Assembly (NCBI GenBank): GCA_019321725.1
Contig: CM033115.1
Span: forward strand, 20,098,673-20,162,672
Origin: Paulownia fortunei
Taxonomy: Eukaryota > Streptophyta > Magnoliopsida > Lamiales > Paulowniaceae
Reading direction: 5' to 3'
Length of the DNA: 64,000 bases
In this document: positions 26,621 through 39,600 of the stretch, piece by piece
How positions within the stretch are numbered: the stretch's first letter is position 1
Layout: every line of letters starts with the position of its first letter
Position numbers and translations under genes: made by a program
Notes under the pieces: model-generated
Database searches by the model: none
What the model was told of the DNA's origin: nothing
Seen by the model: only the letters and a program-made list of their open reading frames with translations

Positions 26621-29023
26621 TCTCTTAACAAATTACTGATTTAGTATTTTTGGCCTTTTCTATGTGATGGCATTTTGATGAAATCAAATTCTTCTTTAAA
26701 TGCGGCACGTCTTTGTTGTGTTAGTCCGCGCATTTATCTTAGTGATATCGTTTGGCCTTTGATTATAGTGTAAAAGTTTGAGTTTTTAAAAAATTACTGA
26801 GCAAGAATGTAAAGTTGGAAAAGCGAATTTGAACAGAATTTGATTTCTAAAATATCAAAATATATCTAATATAAAAATGAAATACAAAACTCATGTTAAT
26901 TCGGTTCAATTTTAAGTTTGAACCTTCACTTGACGTATATTTCTATTAAGTCTTCCATCGAAAAGAATAAAATGAGTACTAGTAAATTAAGTGTATGCAG
27001 CAACAAGTTGAGCATTTCTCGTATCCGCCCAAAAGTTACTACAACCTTTGTTTATGCTCATGTCGACTGGATATTCAAGAAAATGTGTGGAGCGTAGAGG
27101 CAAATTATCTGTATAACATAAGTTATGGGATGATTTTAATAATATCATTTTTATTAGCTATATAGAATACAAATATATTATCAATAGGAAAAGCATTTAT
27201 TCAAATAATAATAATAATTTTATTATAACAAAATGTTTGAGATTCAAAGCTGAATGAGTTGAAATTTCATAATTTAACCTTAAAATAATGAATTGAGTTG
27301 CTTCACTTTGTGCCAAGCATGGTTTTTCTAAGTATCAATTAATATTTTACCATTCTCGGTTCTTCCCAATTTGTTTATAATTCTGATATTATTTATATTT
27401 GATTTAGGTTTTTTGTATAAATATTTGAATATTTAAGAAAAGGAATTTAATTCCACATTAATAAGATCCTACAACTAAAGTTAGTAAGTCTCTATCTACT
27501 TACAATCTGATATCTTATTTCACTTGATTGATATTTAAAAAATAAAATTTCAAATAATTGACTATTTATTATATTCATATGTAAATATTTAATAAACGTG
27601 TATTTATGAAAAAAATAATTTAAAATAGCTCACTTAATTAAATTGGACTTACCAAGTGAGGGAAAGAAAATTCCCTCATGAAGTTTTCTTTTAATGCAAT
27701 TAATTTCCCCCTACCAAACACACCCCAAAAAAATTCACGGCACCGGGGCCGGGCGGATTTCAGAATATAAAATCCCTATTTCCCGCCAAGCCATTTGCCG
27801 CGAGAGTACACAGCCCTAATGGTAAATACTCCTAGAATTTCACTAAACATCAGCTCTCCCTCTCTCTAGGTGATTTTCGCGGCTTCAGCGTAAGGTGAGT
27901 TTCAGATGCACACTCCAAGATTTGCTTACTCGCATTTGTTTCTACATTTAATTTCAATTTTACTCGTTCAAGTTTTGGTTATTGCGGAATCTCAGGGTTT
28001 TAGCTACCGATCTCAATTCAATGTCTGCTTGCATTTTTTATTTCGTTTTCGGATGGTAGGCATATGAATCAGAAAGCTAATTTAATTTAATTTTATGTAA
28101 GACGGAGAACAATGCTTGAATGCAAAGGTTTTCCCCTATGTTTGGCCAAATGTGTTTTAGATGCATATAATTTAGTGCTATTCTGTGAATACATCTTATT
28201 TGGAGTTCACCATTTTTGAGATTTTATTGTGACGTGGTACTTCAATTAGCAGAAACTTGGGTGTTTATTGGATTTGTCATTTTAATATTGGTTGATGCAC
28301 TAGATCTGAAAATTTCTATTTGAAAATTTCTCATGGAGCACAAAAAATTAGCAAGGCTTTTTTCCAACAATTTTCATATCTGGTTTCACTTTAGAGTTAT
28401 GTGGGTGGTCTGGAACTTCTGAGGCACACTTCCGAAGTTTCTTGGGAGTTTGACTAAGATATTGATTGATAAATTGAACGAGGCTTTGGAGAGCTTCCAT
28501 GTTATATGTTTTTCTTTTTTCTTTTTTCGCCTTTGGAATGGGGCCTTGGAGCTCTATATGAGTGCTCATTCCCTCATCGATTTTTGCATTCAGTTTATGT
28601 TTTTCTTTCAATGGATTGTTAATGAGAATATTTTTATTTGGAGCAAGTGCGATTGTAGTTGATTATAACCCTTAATTTGTTGCTCTTTTACTTAAGGATA
28701 GTTATGCTTTGCACAGTTAACATTTCCACGATTACTTTGTCGACATATATCTCAGCTCAAAGATAAAAATTTGTATGCTTGCTTCTGTTGGTGGTCCTAT
28801 TCCAGCTTCCATAATTTAGAAATGTGAAAAAGAAGTTTATGCGGCTTTCTTCCTACAAAAACAAGGCTAACTTCCATTTTGCTTTGTAGTCAAATTTGGC
28901 GGCACATTCTCTATTATTGGTATTGAATTGAACTCGTTTGCACTGTTGGTGTATCATAATTTTGCTGCTGCTGTAAGTACATGAGATAGCAAGAGGAAAA
29001 CTTGTCCAGTTTTTTCTGCAATA
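26621..29023. other. Spacer with promoter, leader exon and first intron of the 29-33 kb gene
   Basis: The segment 26621-27720 is CSN4 3' flank and AT-rich spacer. A GC-richer promoter-like patch (about 27730-27830) contains an ATATAAAA motif and TTTCCCGCC. A probable noncoding leader exon ends at 27894 with AAG|GTGAGT. The remaining 1.1 kb to the start codon reads as a T-rich intron; the closest acceptor candidate is the AG at 29008-29009. Confidence 0.55.
27779..27787 (+). promoter_or_regulatory. E2F-like site (TTTCCCGCC)
   Basis: TTTCCCGCC fits the E2F/DP consensus TTTSSCGC. It lies about 10 bp downstream of an ATATAAAA motif (about 27764-27772) and about 110 bp before the putative leader-exon donor of the gene starting at 29024. 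It suggests cell-cycle-linked expression, but a single motif match is weak evidence. Confidence 0.4.
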
Positions 29024-32000
29024 ATGGAGATAAGGAGTTGTGGTAATACACATTTCATCCAAGCTATAAGAGGTGGTTTGGTGATTAAAGTTCGCAATAC
29101 AAATTCTCATGGAAGGCCAGCTCTTTCATTTAAGACTTTAAAGGATGTGTATGAGGGTAAAGATGCCAAAACACTACGGCAACTTCCCACAATTAACTAT
29201 CATAATGTGCATGCAGGTTCAGTATTTGACTATAAACATGTCAAATGTGAAGTTCCATGTTTGCCAATGGTTGATAGAAGATTACAGGGAATAAAACCTG
29301 AAACAGATGAATTGGTTATCCATTCTGATTTGGACAATGATTTGGATGATGACACCACATTGAAACAGCTGAAAGAAAGGTTCCTAGAGAAGAAAAGGAA
29401 GTTTAGTCATAGTGATGAGCATTCTAACCTGGCATATGCAAATGAAAATCCGGTGGGAGATGAATCCAATGTTAATTTGCCAATGGTAGATAGAAGATTA
29501 CAGGAAATAAAACCTGAAACAGATGAATTTGTTCCCCATTCTGACAATGGTTTGGACAATGATTTGGATGATGACACCACTCTGAAACAGCTTAAAGAAA
29601 GTTTCTTAGAAAAGAAAAGGAAATTTAGTTGGAGTGATGAGCATCCTAACCTGGCATATGCAAATGAAAATCCAGTGGAAGATGAATCCGATCTTAATGA
29701 GCCCATTATCAATTGGAAATCAAACAATCCAAGGAAATTGAAGGCCAAAAGGAAATGCATGAAGGGGATTGCGTCCTCTTCAACCACTGCCTTTGATATT
29801 AAATCCGAACCGAATCTTGTTTCTGAAGGTTCCCGGCAAGTTGGTGGTGATTTATCTCCACTTATTTGTGTCAAAGTTGAGGTTCCAGATGCCGAGGACT
29901 TAGGATTTCAAAGAAAAACTTCTTTTGCTGATGATTCATCCATTGGCCATAACGAGATACCAAGTCCTTGTGGTGAAGCTTCAAATGGATTTCAGAAGAT
30001 GATGGTTCAGCTTGAACTTAGAGAACCACTATTGTCTTCAGAAGAATGCCAAAAGTGTGTTACTAATGAGATTTCCTACGATCATTTGGAGGACACTGAG
30101 CCCATCTCTGTGCTTGTTCCATCAGATAGTGTGAGTGTTAAGTTAGAAACTCTAGAATTACGTTGCCACGAGTTTCTAGATTTGCCTCCTTCGGCAATTC
30201 AGAAGGGAAAAGTGATTGGAGAGGCACATTCTTGCAGAAGTTCACCCTCTGATGATCAAAATTCAGATGTGTGTATGCTTTCCAGAAGTTCTTCCAGCAT
30301 GGAAGAGATATCTGAGCTAAGCAGTAGTTCTGGTGTCCGAGTTCCTGATATGGCTGTTGACTGTACCCTTGGATGCATTGGACTTCGCCATGAATTTGAT
30401 TTTGTCCGGTTTGACGATAAATCTAAGGCAGATTTGCCACATGAGCAAGATAATTCTCTGAGTATCCCTGACAAGAACTGCAGCTCTTCCCAGAATTCTG
30501 TTACTTCCTTGAAGACTGATGACAATTTAGTTCCAAAGAAAGATACTATACCTGATGAGGAGGAACCTTTAACATGTACCTTGGATGGCATAACAAAACA
30601 TGGCTTAAACTGTGGAAGTAATATGGATGATGAATTATTGAAGACTGAGAAGAAGCAGGCTTCAGCATCTCCAATCAGTGATGCTGAAAGTCAGTCCTCA
30701 CCAAACAACCAAATTTCTGATAGTGCTGACCCGACTTCAACAACAGAACCACGTCAGCCCCCTGAAAGGCTTCTTTCAACTCGAAAGGTCAGAAATTGTT
30801 TTCTGCATGATATTTTAGTTCTACATATATTTGCTGGAATCATTTAAAGTTAATGGTTTAAATCTGCAGGCCATCTCTCCTTCTTCTCAAGAGCAATTAT
30901 ACTTGGCGATGAATTCAGTTGAACTATCAAACGATGTTGACCAATATAGTAAGTGAAATGCATGAATTTCTGTGATGATATCAAAGTTCGTATTTTCCAT
31001 GCATTCTTGGATTTGAAGTACCCTGTTCTGTTGGTCAAGAGTACTTTAATGATGAGACTAGTTTAGAAGAATATTGAATAAAGCATATTCATGTGCAGTA
31101 CAATGCTCTTTTAACTGCAAAAGAAGAAGAAAGGGATTGCCTGAGGTGAAATTTAGCAAGCCTTTTGTCAAATATTATTACTAGGTGCAATAGTGGGGAA
31201 AACGTCTTCCATGTTTTTGAGATATGAACTTGTGGTATTTAATGGACTTGTTTTAGGTGATGCAAATGTGCATAAAAATTCACATTCCTGCCACTTTTTC
31301 ATCCCATATCCCCCTCCCCCCACCCCCCCACCCACCACAAAACAAAATAAATAATAATAATAACAATAAATAAATAGATAAATCTTAAAGCCTTCATCTC
31401 TTCTCATGCCCCTGAGGATAATTTTATTTTTCTTAAAAATTGCTTTCTTTAGTTATTGCCTTAAGAGTGTAGAATATTTAGAGGTAGAGGACTTAAGAAA
31501 GCTGTGCATAAGGCTTGGAAATATCTCTCGGTCTTAAGCATTCTGTTCTTTTTCTCTATTAAATCTATTAATATTCATTGATAAGATCTCTTTATTCATC
31601 CTCTTCCATGTTTGCAGTTGGTTCAGAATGCAAGGGGCAGCTCTTTGAAAATCAAACTGGGAAGAAGGCTTCATCTGTAAGATCAGATATCCAGCATTCT
31701 AAAATAGCTGTTAATCATGGAGGGCATGGGCAGGTTAGCCAGAGAAAAGTCATCATAAGTTCCAGACATATCATAAAGAAATCACAGAATGCCAAAGTCA
31801 ATCTTGAGGGTCCTCATTTTTCCCGCACCCTACCTAAGCTCAGTACTGGGTGTAAGTCCATTCAAGGTTGTTCTGAAAGTGCTATTGCATTCTCACAGCG
31901 GCAGATGCAAGACATGGAGTCTCTTGCAGTGAAGCTGATGAACGAGTTGAAATCCATGAAGGGCATTGTAGAACAAAAGTTGCTTTTCGAAGCATATCGC

Positions 32001-33652
32001 AATGTTTCCTTGAAAAGTGATGCAGATGAGGTATGCATAATGCATGTGTAGGTTCTTAAAGGTGCAATTATGGTTTCATCAATCTTCTATTATTGTGCCG
32101 AATTCTAGTAGGTAACACAGAATAATTCTGGTACCAGAAGAACACTCTTGATGAGACCATACCAACATTTCTCTTGATTGGCAACTACTCTTTGACTTTC
32201 GAAGTCTGCACTTATCATCTTACTTGCTGGCAGTATGTATGTATACATGTTAGGAATTTCTTTTGCCTCCAAATTTTCATTCACGTCCATTTCTTGAAGG
32301 AATTATAATGAACTTGTGGCTGCATTTAAGTTCATATATTGTACCAGAATTCATCAGAAGTCCAAGGAATGCCAGTAGAGCTGCCACATATTGCCTTTAG
32401 AAATGAACTTCTAACCTGGCCTTGAGATCAAAACCTTTGTTGCTGTCTTCTACATTTCAATTGGGATCCACTTCTATGTTCATTTGACTTGTATGTGCTC
32501 ATTGCAAGCAGCCTGCCTTTGATTTTTAGCAGTCAAGTTTCAGTCCATAGGTCTGAAGTTCAAGGAGACGTTTTGAGCCTATTTAATTCTTAGCTATAAT
32601 CAGAGAATATAGAAACTGCGAAGTTTCTTTCCAGAAAGCTCATGACAATGGACTATTGTCGTCAGTTGATAGGCAAACATTTGCCATGTCTTTCTTTTAT
32701 CTTTCTTTTCTTTTTGAGCTTTAGCGATGGTGGACATATGTTTCTTAATGTTCTTTTGTAGTGCTATTTATGTGAAACTCTTGCATTAATACACTGGTAT
32801 CAAAACTTTTAGCATTATGCATCTGCTGTTCAATTTATTTAGTCAAACATTAAAAACACTTGATAAACAGTTTTATATTGTTATATTTGAGAAGGCCATG
32901 CTGGTATATCTGTGCTTGGGTGGCCTATTAATATAATATTGTATTGGGAAATCTGGTGTTACTCCTAAATGCATGTCGGCACTTCTTGTTTATATGCAGG
33001 TTTTAGTTTTCTGAAATTGCATAAAACAGCATTTGCATGTTAGCAGCTACTGAATACCACTCTCTTTTTGGACTAAATATGGTTTTCCCTTTACAGGTAA
33101 AATCAGCAATTAATAGCGCTACGAAAATGGAGGAAACAGCGCAAAAGTGGCTATCCATGATGGCCAGGGACTGCAACCGTTTTTGTAAAATAATGGTTTG
33201 TGCATTCTGTTATTCTTCTGTTTTTTATTACTCTTTGGGTTCACAATTGGAAGTTTAAGTTTTAAATGGCAATAAATTTTGGGCGAGAGTTGAAGATGGT
33301 TGAAATATCCAGCAGTTATCCTAAAAAATGTCATTTTCAAAAGCATTACAGTCAAATAAATTACTTTTGGAAAAGTTGGAACTATTTTACGGAAAGGAAA
33401 CTTTATTTGTATAAGTCTAGAAAGGAAATAGGAGCATTTAGTTATCGACAGAGAGCATTATTTGGTTTTTTGACTTCAAACTTCTGATTTTATTATGTTG
33501 CCTCATCACTGTAGAAGTTGACTCCGAATGGCGCTGCTGCTCCCAGAGATGCTGTCCCCAGGGTGAGGAAAAAGATTATGTTTGCCGATGAAGCTGGTGG
33601 AAAGCTCTGTCATGTCAAATTTTTTGAAGCTGGCATGACCTCTCATATCTGA
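29024..33652 (+). CDS. Uncharacterised acidic nuclear-type plant protein with a 72-aa tandem repeat
   Basis: Five coding exons: 29024-30787, 30870-30948, 31618-32030, 33097-33195 and 33515-33652, all GT-AG with consistent phase, giving 830 aa. I do not recognise a named domain. The start MEIRSCGNTHFIQAIRGG looks like a conserved plant N-terminus and is preceded only by intron and leader sequence. Residues about 80-225 contain two copies of a 72-residue unit, each with LKQLKE(R/S)FLEKKRKFS; the KKRK strings could be nuclear signals. The middle is Ser/Asp/Glu-rich and probably disordered. The C-terminal region has a helical stretch (MESLAVKLMNELKSMKGIVE) and ends with a compact basic motif, RVRKKIMFADEAGGKL, that looks conserved. 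Function is unknown; nuclear location is inferred from composition. A possible E2F site lies in its promoter. Confidence 0.85.
29261..29700 (+). repeat. In-frame 216-bp (72-codon) tandem repeat
   Basis: Unit 1 begins at 29261 and unit 2 at 29477, both with TTGCCAATGGT, encoding LPMVDRRLQ(G/E)IKPETDE at the start of each. Unit 2 is a little longer because of a two-residue insertion (NG). The units stay in frame and remain highly similar at DNA level, consistent with a fairly recent internal duplication. Confidence 0.9.
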
Positions 33653-35537
33653 TAGCGTAAATCAGTAAGCTCATTCAATTTAATCTTGATGCAATAGCAT
33701 CATCTTGAACACTTCCCGATAAAGCAATTATGCATGCATCTGATGCTCAGCTAGAGAAGCAGGATTGTGGTTGCTGCTTACGGATTTTTCTTATATGCAG
33801 CGTCTAGGTGCCTCTGGGTGCTATCATACTAAATATATCCTGTTAATTCTTATGCTAAATATCAAATTTTATGTATTTTTCCATGTATTCATTTCATTGT
33901 TATGTCATGTATATTCGATTGTACCATGAACTGCATACTGTATTTTCCGCCTCGAACCATCTTCCATCAAGACTTTCTGTGATGTAGGATCTCCCCCTAT
34001 TGTACCTTTTATTTTCATTATTGTTGATTCTAAAATAATTTTATATCAATTTAGAAAATAATTGTGAGACTTCAGAAATTTTACACTAGGCTGCGTGGAC
34101 ATGAATTAGTTGAAAATCTTCCCTGTTACGTATACAAGCACTGTTACTCTTGATTAAGCAAGGGTGTAACAGGCTTTTTGTTTTTAATTCTGAAGGTTAA
34201 TTATATCTACGAAATTATTGTACATAGGCGATACTTGATACAACAATACAGTGCATATTTGTTCTTGTTAGGATGGCACTCGGATCAAATAGTAAATTTG
34301 TTTAAATAAGATGAAAATAAAATGATAAATGAATGGAGAAAATAAAATGATACAAGTGTTTATGTGGTTTGATTAGCAATAAGCCTATGTCCACGGGTAG
34401 AAAAATGATTTTATTATAATAGAAATAATAATTGAGAGTATATAATAATTAGAGAATATATTTTCTAATTAATTTCAATACCTTAATAGAATAATTTCAC
34501 CATTCGTTTAATATAATTATTATTTTTTAAGTGTTTCCTAATTCTCTATTTTTTATCTTTTCAAACTCTTAATAATTTCCTCTCCGAATTGTGTGTTCAA
34601 ATCAAGAAAACAACACATACATAGAGATATTTGGAGCAAGTCTTGCGCCGTCCTTCAATTGCTTAATGCAATGGACCTATGACATAACTCATTTATTTCT
34701 CAAGCAAACTTAATACTTTCATGCATTACATGTCACCTAGCAATCATCACCAAGTGTTAGGTAACAAGGCCACTGCTAATTGTATTTTTGGCTACTAAAA
34801 TTCAATTCTTTAAGTTCTCATGACAGGATCACTACGAATTGTATTTTTTGCCACTACAATTTCACTAAAATTTAAGACACTTTTCAATGGTTCTCTTTAA
34901 CCTCAAATATCTATATTATTTTTTACCGAAACTATAATAGTAATATGAAATTTCTTTAATTTATGTCATGAAAAGAACTAAAATGAAAAATTATATTTCT
35001 GAGTGACTGGAAATTTGTCAAAAGAATTGCCACAACATAAGCATCTGTTAAAACTTCCTAAATCGTGCTTTCGTTAATGATCCTTTACTCCTTCTCTTTA
35101 ATTTGACTCTCACCGTACCAAATAAACTTCAAATGTTAAATATAGTAATATTATCTTTTAAACACGTTGTTAGATAGAAGAAAACAGAAGATGCCATTCC
35201 TTATCCTTCAATTTGTTATAGGGTTCATATTCACTTGTCAATACTTCTAATTTAAATTGAACTAATCAGCTCTAACAAGAAACTTACAGCTCAAATCCAC
35301 TTGTCAATAATTTAAGTTTTAGAATTATAGAGGTTTAATAACTTCTTTCTTTTTTTCTTAAATATCTAATCTTATTAGATATAGCAACACATAGCTATTC
35401 CTTGTAGCTCAATACCTCAGAACACCCTGTGTATGAAATCACTAGCTCAGTAGCTCACACAGACACTCAATATAATTATTCATATCTAGGACCCACAAAT
35501 TAAAATTGTACATTCTGATAGATTCTCAATCCCAAGA
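33653..35537. other. Intergenic region between convergent genes
   Basis: This lies between the 3' ends of the 29-33 kb gene (+) and the OFP gene (-), so the edges are presumably UTRs. The segment around 34290-34420 carries GTGGTTTGATTAGCAATAAG followed by CCTATGTCCACGG. That phrase resembles one common in dispersed plant repeats, so an old mobile element is likely. No open frame of note is present. Confidence 0.5.
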
Positions 35538-36488
35538 CTAGTTTGATGATCCAGAGAACACTTCCTTCCATATCTCTGTGAAAGCCTTTAAGATGGCTTT
35601 ATGATGCAGTCTTGAATTTAGAGAGAGGAAGTTCATCAAGAGCTGTTCCAACTCTTTTGGTTCAAACATCTGTTTCTCCAGAATAATGTCTAACATTGAC
35701 TTCTTGAAATCCTCGTAGGGATCCACAGACCTCTTCACCACGACAAAGCTCTGATTCACTTTTTTATCCACCATGCATGGCACCAACCTCCTGGTAACCG
35801 GTTTTTGTTCCTGGGACTCGTTTTCTGGTGCTGTCATGCTGTCATCTTTCCAATCTTTTGAACCGTAACGTTTGAATCTTCGTGTTCTAACACTTCTTTG
35901 CTTCTCTGATTTCTTGGGCTCCTTCTCAGTAACAGTTCTCAATGGATTGTTAAAGTCATGGCATGAATTGAAGCTTGGAGGAGAAGAAAAGCTGTCAGGC
36001 TCATCATCATCCGCCAATGAAATTCTAGTATTAACTTTAGCTTTTGGTTTCTTCGTCATGGTTTTTTCTTTCTTCTTCTCAATTCTTGAAGGTGCAATTG
36101 GGCAAGCTCTCTCAATAGAGTCACTTGAAAAGGGGGAGTTATACATTTTTTCCTCATCTTCTTTTCTTGTTTTGGAATATGCGTGCGATGAAAATTTGTC
36201 GTTGAGACCGGATGCCATCCCATGCATTATGCATGATTTTGATCGACTGCCACAGACAAGTGGGGTGATCTTTGATGACCCGAAGTTGGGTTTGGTCGAA
36301 AGGTGGTTTGGTAGAGACGGTGGAGGGTCTGGGAAACTGGGGAACGAAATGTTTAATGATTTGGAGTTGACAGGGGAGAAGTATGTAGCAGCAGGCAAAG
36401 GGCTTTTAACCAATGAAGATGGATCTTGGGGACGACAGATTTGTATGGAATTAAGAAAAGAGAGTCGAAGTTTGGGACCTTTGGCCAT
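35538..36488 (-). CDS. OVATE family protein (transcriptional repressor)
   Basis: A single-exon gene of 316 aa, as usual for OFPs. The C-terminal OVATE domain (about 248-311) reads VVVKRSVDPYEDFKKSMLDI, then ILEKQMFEPKELEQLLMNFL and SLNSRLHHKAILKAFTEIW. This matches the family pattern of a DPxxDFxxSM start and a LNSxxHxxI...F..IW end. The N-terminal two thirds is Ser/Pro/Lys-rich and low in complexity, with basic clusters (for example KKEKTMTKKPKAK) that could act as nuclear signals. OFPs are plant-specific nuclear repressors that bind TALE/KNOX-BELL homeodomain proteins and TRM proteins and affect organ shape, growth and secondary walls. A TATATATA lies at about 36569-36578, 80-90 bp upstream of the ATG. 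The domain looks closest to the OFP6/7/8 type, but that is an impression. Confidence 0.95.
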   Translation of the reverse strand: MAKGPKLRLSFLNSIQICRPQDPSSLVKSPLPAATYFSPVNSKSLNISFPSFPDPPPSLPNHLSTKPNFGSSKITPLVCGSRSKSCIMHGMASGLNDKFSSHAYSKTRKEDEEKMYNSPFSSDSIERACPIAPSRIEKKKEKTMTKKPKAKVNTRISLADDDEPDSFSSPPSFNSCHDFNNPLRTVTEKEPKKSEKQRSVRTRRFKRYGSKDWKDDSMTAPENESQEQKPVTRRLVPCMVDKKVNQSFVVVKRSVDPYEDFKKSMLDIILEKQMFEPKELEQLLMNFLSLNSRLHHKAILKAFTEIWKEVFSGSSN

Positions 36489-36568
36489 GTCTTGAATACC
36501 AAGATTGAAGGGTCAGATTAAGAAATGTTACTAAGAGCAAGTGATAAATATGCAACACAAGACCGTGT

Positions 36569-36578
36569 TATATATATA
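36569..36578 (-). promoter_or_regulatory. TATA box candidate of the OFP gene
   Basis: TATATATA on the minus strand lies 80-90 bp upstream of the OFP start codon, the expected position for a leader of about 50 nt. The (GA)n tract further upstream fits a GAGA-type plant promoter. Confidence 0.5.
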
Positions 36579-36602
36579 GAACATCGAATGCATGGGGAAG
36601 AT

Positions 36603-36632
36603 AGAGAGAGAGCGAGAGAGAGAGAGAGAGAG
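36603..36632. repeat. (GA)n microsatellite in the OFP upstream region
   Basis: About 30 bp of nearly pure GA repeat, interrupted by one C, lies about 115-145 bp upstream of the OFP start codon. Such tracts are known targets of BASIC PENTACYSTEINE proteins, so a regulatory role is possible. The repeat itself is certain; its function is not. Confidence 0.85.
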
Positions 36633-39600
36633 GCCGGCTGCGGTAGTTAACAGTGTAGTTTATATGTATATGGCTGTTTGCAAGTGACCAAATCTTAGTG
36701 ATGCAATGAGGTTTACACCTGAAAGGTACAGTGAAATTTTTTTAAGGCTTGAATTTTTGAATTTCAAATCTATAATAACAAATTTATTGAATTTATTTCT
36801 ATAATATCGTGATTTAATGAATTTTAAATTGTTAACTATTTTTAAAATTATTGTAATGAATTTCAAATTTATTTTTGAATGAGTTATTTGAAATCATTTA
36901 TTCAAATCCAAATCTTTTCGCCCAAATGAAACCTAAAGTCATTTTGTCTGAAAAGTCTTAGCTCCTCACAGTACTGCCTGCACTTGAGCTGCATACAGTG
37001 TGTTTCTTGGCGTCTTCTCTCATCTTATTATATATATTGAAATCAATTAACATGGTGAACTTATTTTCTGATCCTAGGCATGTATACTGTGAGTTGTGAA
37101 AAAGAGTGATAATGCGAAATTAATATGCCTATAATTGACTAATTTTACAACTGGGATTAAATTTTAACACGACAAATTGGTCAACTCCTCTCAAACTAGA
37201 TTGTGTATAACACAATAACCATAGAACGTGTAATATTCACACTATTTTCACCGTCCTAGAGTTATAAAGTTATGGTTTTAAGATATTGCAGTTTTTTGGG
37301 TTAGGAAGGGTAAGAATGAAAACTTTTTACACCGATCCAAACTATTAAAGACAATGTATCCCAACAATTTTTAATAAAGTTGGGGGTACCTGATTTGGCT
37401 AAATAAATATTCTGTACAATTCCAAGATTTATAAAGGTGGGGGTGGGTGGGTGGGTTGGGGGGCTTGTTCTGAAAATAAAATTATATATATATATATATA
37501 ATTTAATTAGGTTTTATAGTACTCCTGCGTTGAACAATTCTTCACAAGCTCCTAACAGGAAAGATATAATCCTGTCACTGCCACACCCTATTTATATTAC
37601 TTGTGGTCTCAATTCTTGCTTTTTTTGTACCCTTTCTCACACATAAATGACAAATCCTCAACTTTGAACTTTTGCAAAATTGATAACAATTCTGGACAAA
37701 TAGAAAATTTTTGTTGATTATCCTACGGGGCATTGAGTTATTGACCTGGTCTTTTTATTCTCCTTTTCCACTGTGAAATTCAATGTGTCAGCTCAATGTA
37801 TATGGGCTAACAAAAGAATAAATGTAAATACATAATTATGTTTTCAAATTAAGTAATTTGAGTTGGGGGATTTTCAATGTATTTTAGCAGTCGGATTGGC
37901 GAATTGTTAGTTTTAATTTTTATTTCTTGACAACTCAATTTATTTATAATTGTAACTCAAATATATAATGATAAGTAAAAGAAAATTTGAAGAATTTATT
38001 TGATGATGCAACTCAAATATGTAATGATAAGTGAAAAAAATGAATGATTTATTTAACGTTGCAACTCAATTAATTATAAAAATAAAAATCGAATAGATGG
38101 AAGGGAGAGAGAGAACAAGTGGAACAATAATTTTTTACGATTGGTGTGGATTGATTTTTTTTTTTTTTTTTTTTGAGTATTCATAAAAAAATAAATTGGG
38201 ATATAAGAAAATAATACAAAATGTGCATCTATTATATATATATATATATAATATGTGTGTGTGTGTGAGAGAGAGAGATATATGAATATGTAGCGTTCGA
38301 ATTTGGATGAACATCGCATGAAGATTCCTAAAAATTATTAGTGTTGGTATTGACACAACTTTCAAAAAATTTAATAATAAGTAAAAGAAAAATATCCAAT
38401 ACCATAAGGACACGACACTGACTTAGCACGATGTTTCGTTGATGGTGTGTCCGATATATTTTAGACATGATTGGATCCTTTTTCATGTTAATTAAAATTT
38501 AAGGGTTATAAATAAATAAAAAATATTCCTAAAAATAATTGAAAAAAAAGTGTTACCTTATCAAAATTTACTTTCTTTATATTTTTTTTATATAGTTAGA
38601 CATTTTTATTTTTTTCTGTGACATCTCTGTCCACATGTATCATCACCGACATGAATATCTTTCTCTTTATATATATATATATATAATATTCGTTAGTATA
38701 TCCCAACTATATTGTATTCTAAAATTTTTAATAATTATTATCTCCATATTCGTATCATCATATTCCTATCCATGCATCATGTATGTTTTGTGACTAACAT
38801 ATTTATACCCCTTACCCTCAAAATAAATTATATGGTTTATTATGTCCTTAATATTAGACATCACATTATGGGAAACTTGAAATGAGTTTTGTTTCGATTG
38901 GGGAAATTTCCTGTTACATATATGAGTCATTATATAAATGATAATGCTATAAAATGAAATTCAACAATTAACAAACCTTAATTGATTCAGTACACACTTA
39001 AATATCATGGAATGAGCCCTTACGTTGAGTTTTTCAAATTAATTCTTAACTACTTGAACATATGGCAAGCTCATAAAAAAAATTAAAATATTTGCTATGC
39101 TACGTGAATTATAAGACTTAAAAATCAAGTACTAACTAAAATGCTCTTTATCTTTTTCAATGGGCTCACTTGAAATTTCTGTTGATTGTTGGACTTTAAC
39201 TCGGACGGGCCGAAAGAGGGATTAGTAAGGCCCATTATACTTTGAAAACCCTATTTCTGGTCCAAGCAACATATTTTCTTTTAGAACAACATCATTGTTA
39301 ATTATAATACTAATATACTATTTTTATTGGAAAATTATATTTTGAATTTTTTTTAACTCCTCTAAATTAATGACCACTCAGAATTTTCAAAATTGTCAAA
39401 ATTATTTATTGAAAAAAAATCTATTAATTGGATAGTGATCGCAAATCACCCTATTTGATGGTCTAATTGATCTTAGCATTATCATTTCATTATTTATTTT
39501 ATTTAATTAATTATTAATAATTATATTAAATAAACTATATTTTAATGTAATCAAAATTTGAACTATTCCAAAATTTTAACTATTTTTTAAAGGCAAATAA

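Noticed and set aside
31168..31407. Minus-strand open frame with Gly/Val and Tyr runs
   Set aside because: It lies in an intron of the 29-33 kb gene and comes from C-rich and AT-rich simple sequence.
35872..36495. 207-codon plus-strand open frame
   Set aside because: Entirely antisense to the OFP gene, which has a complete OVATE domain.
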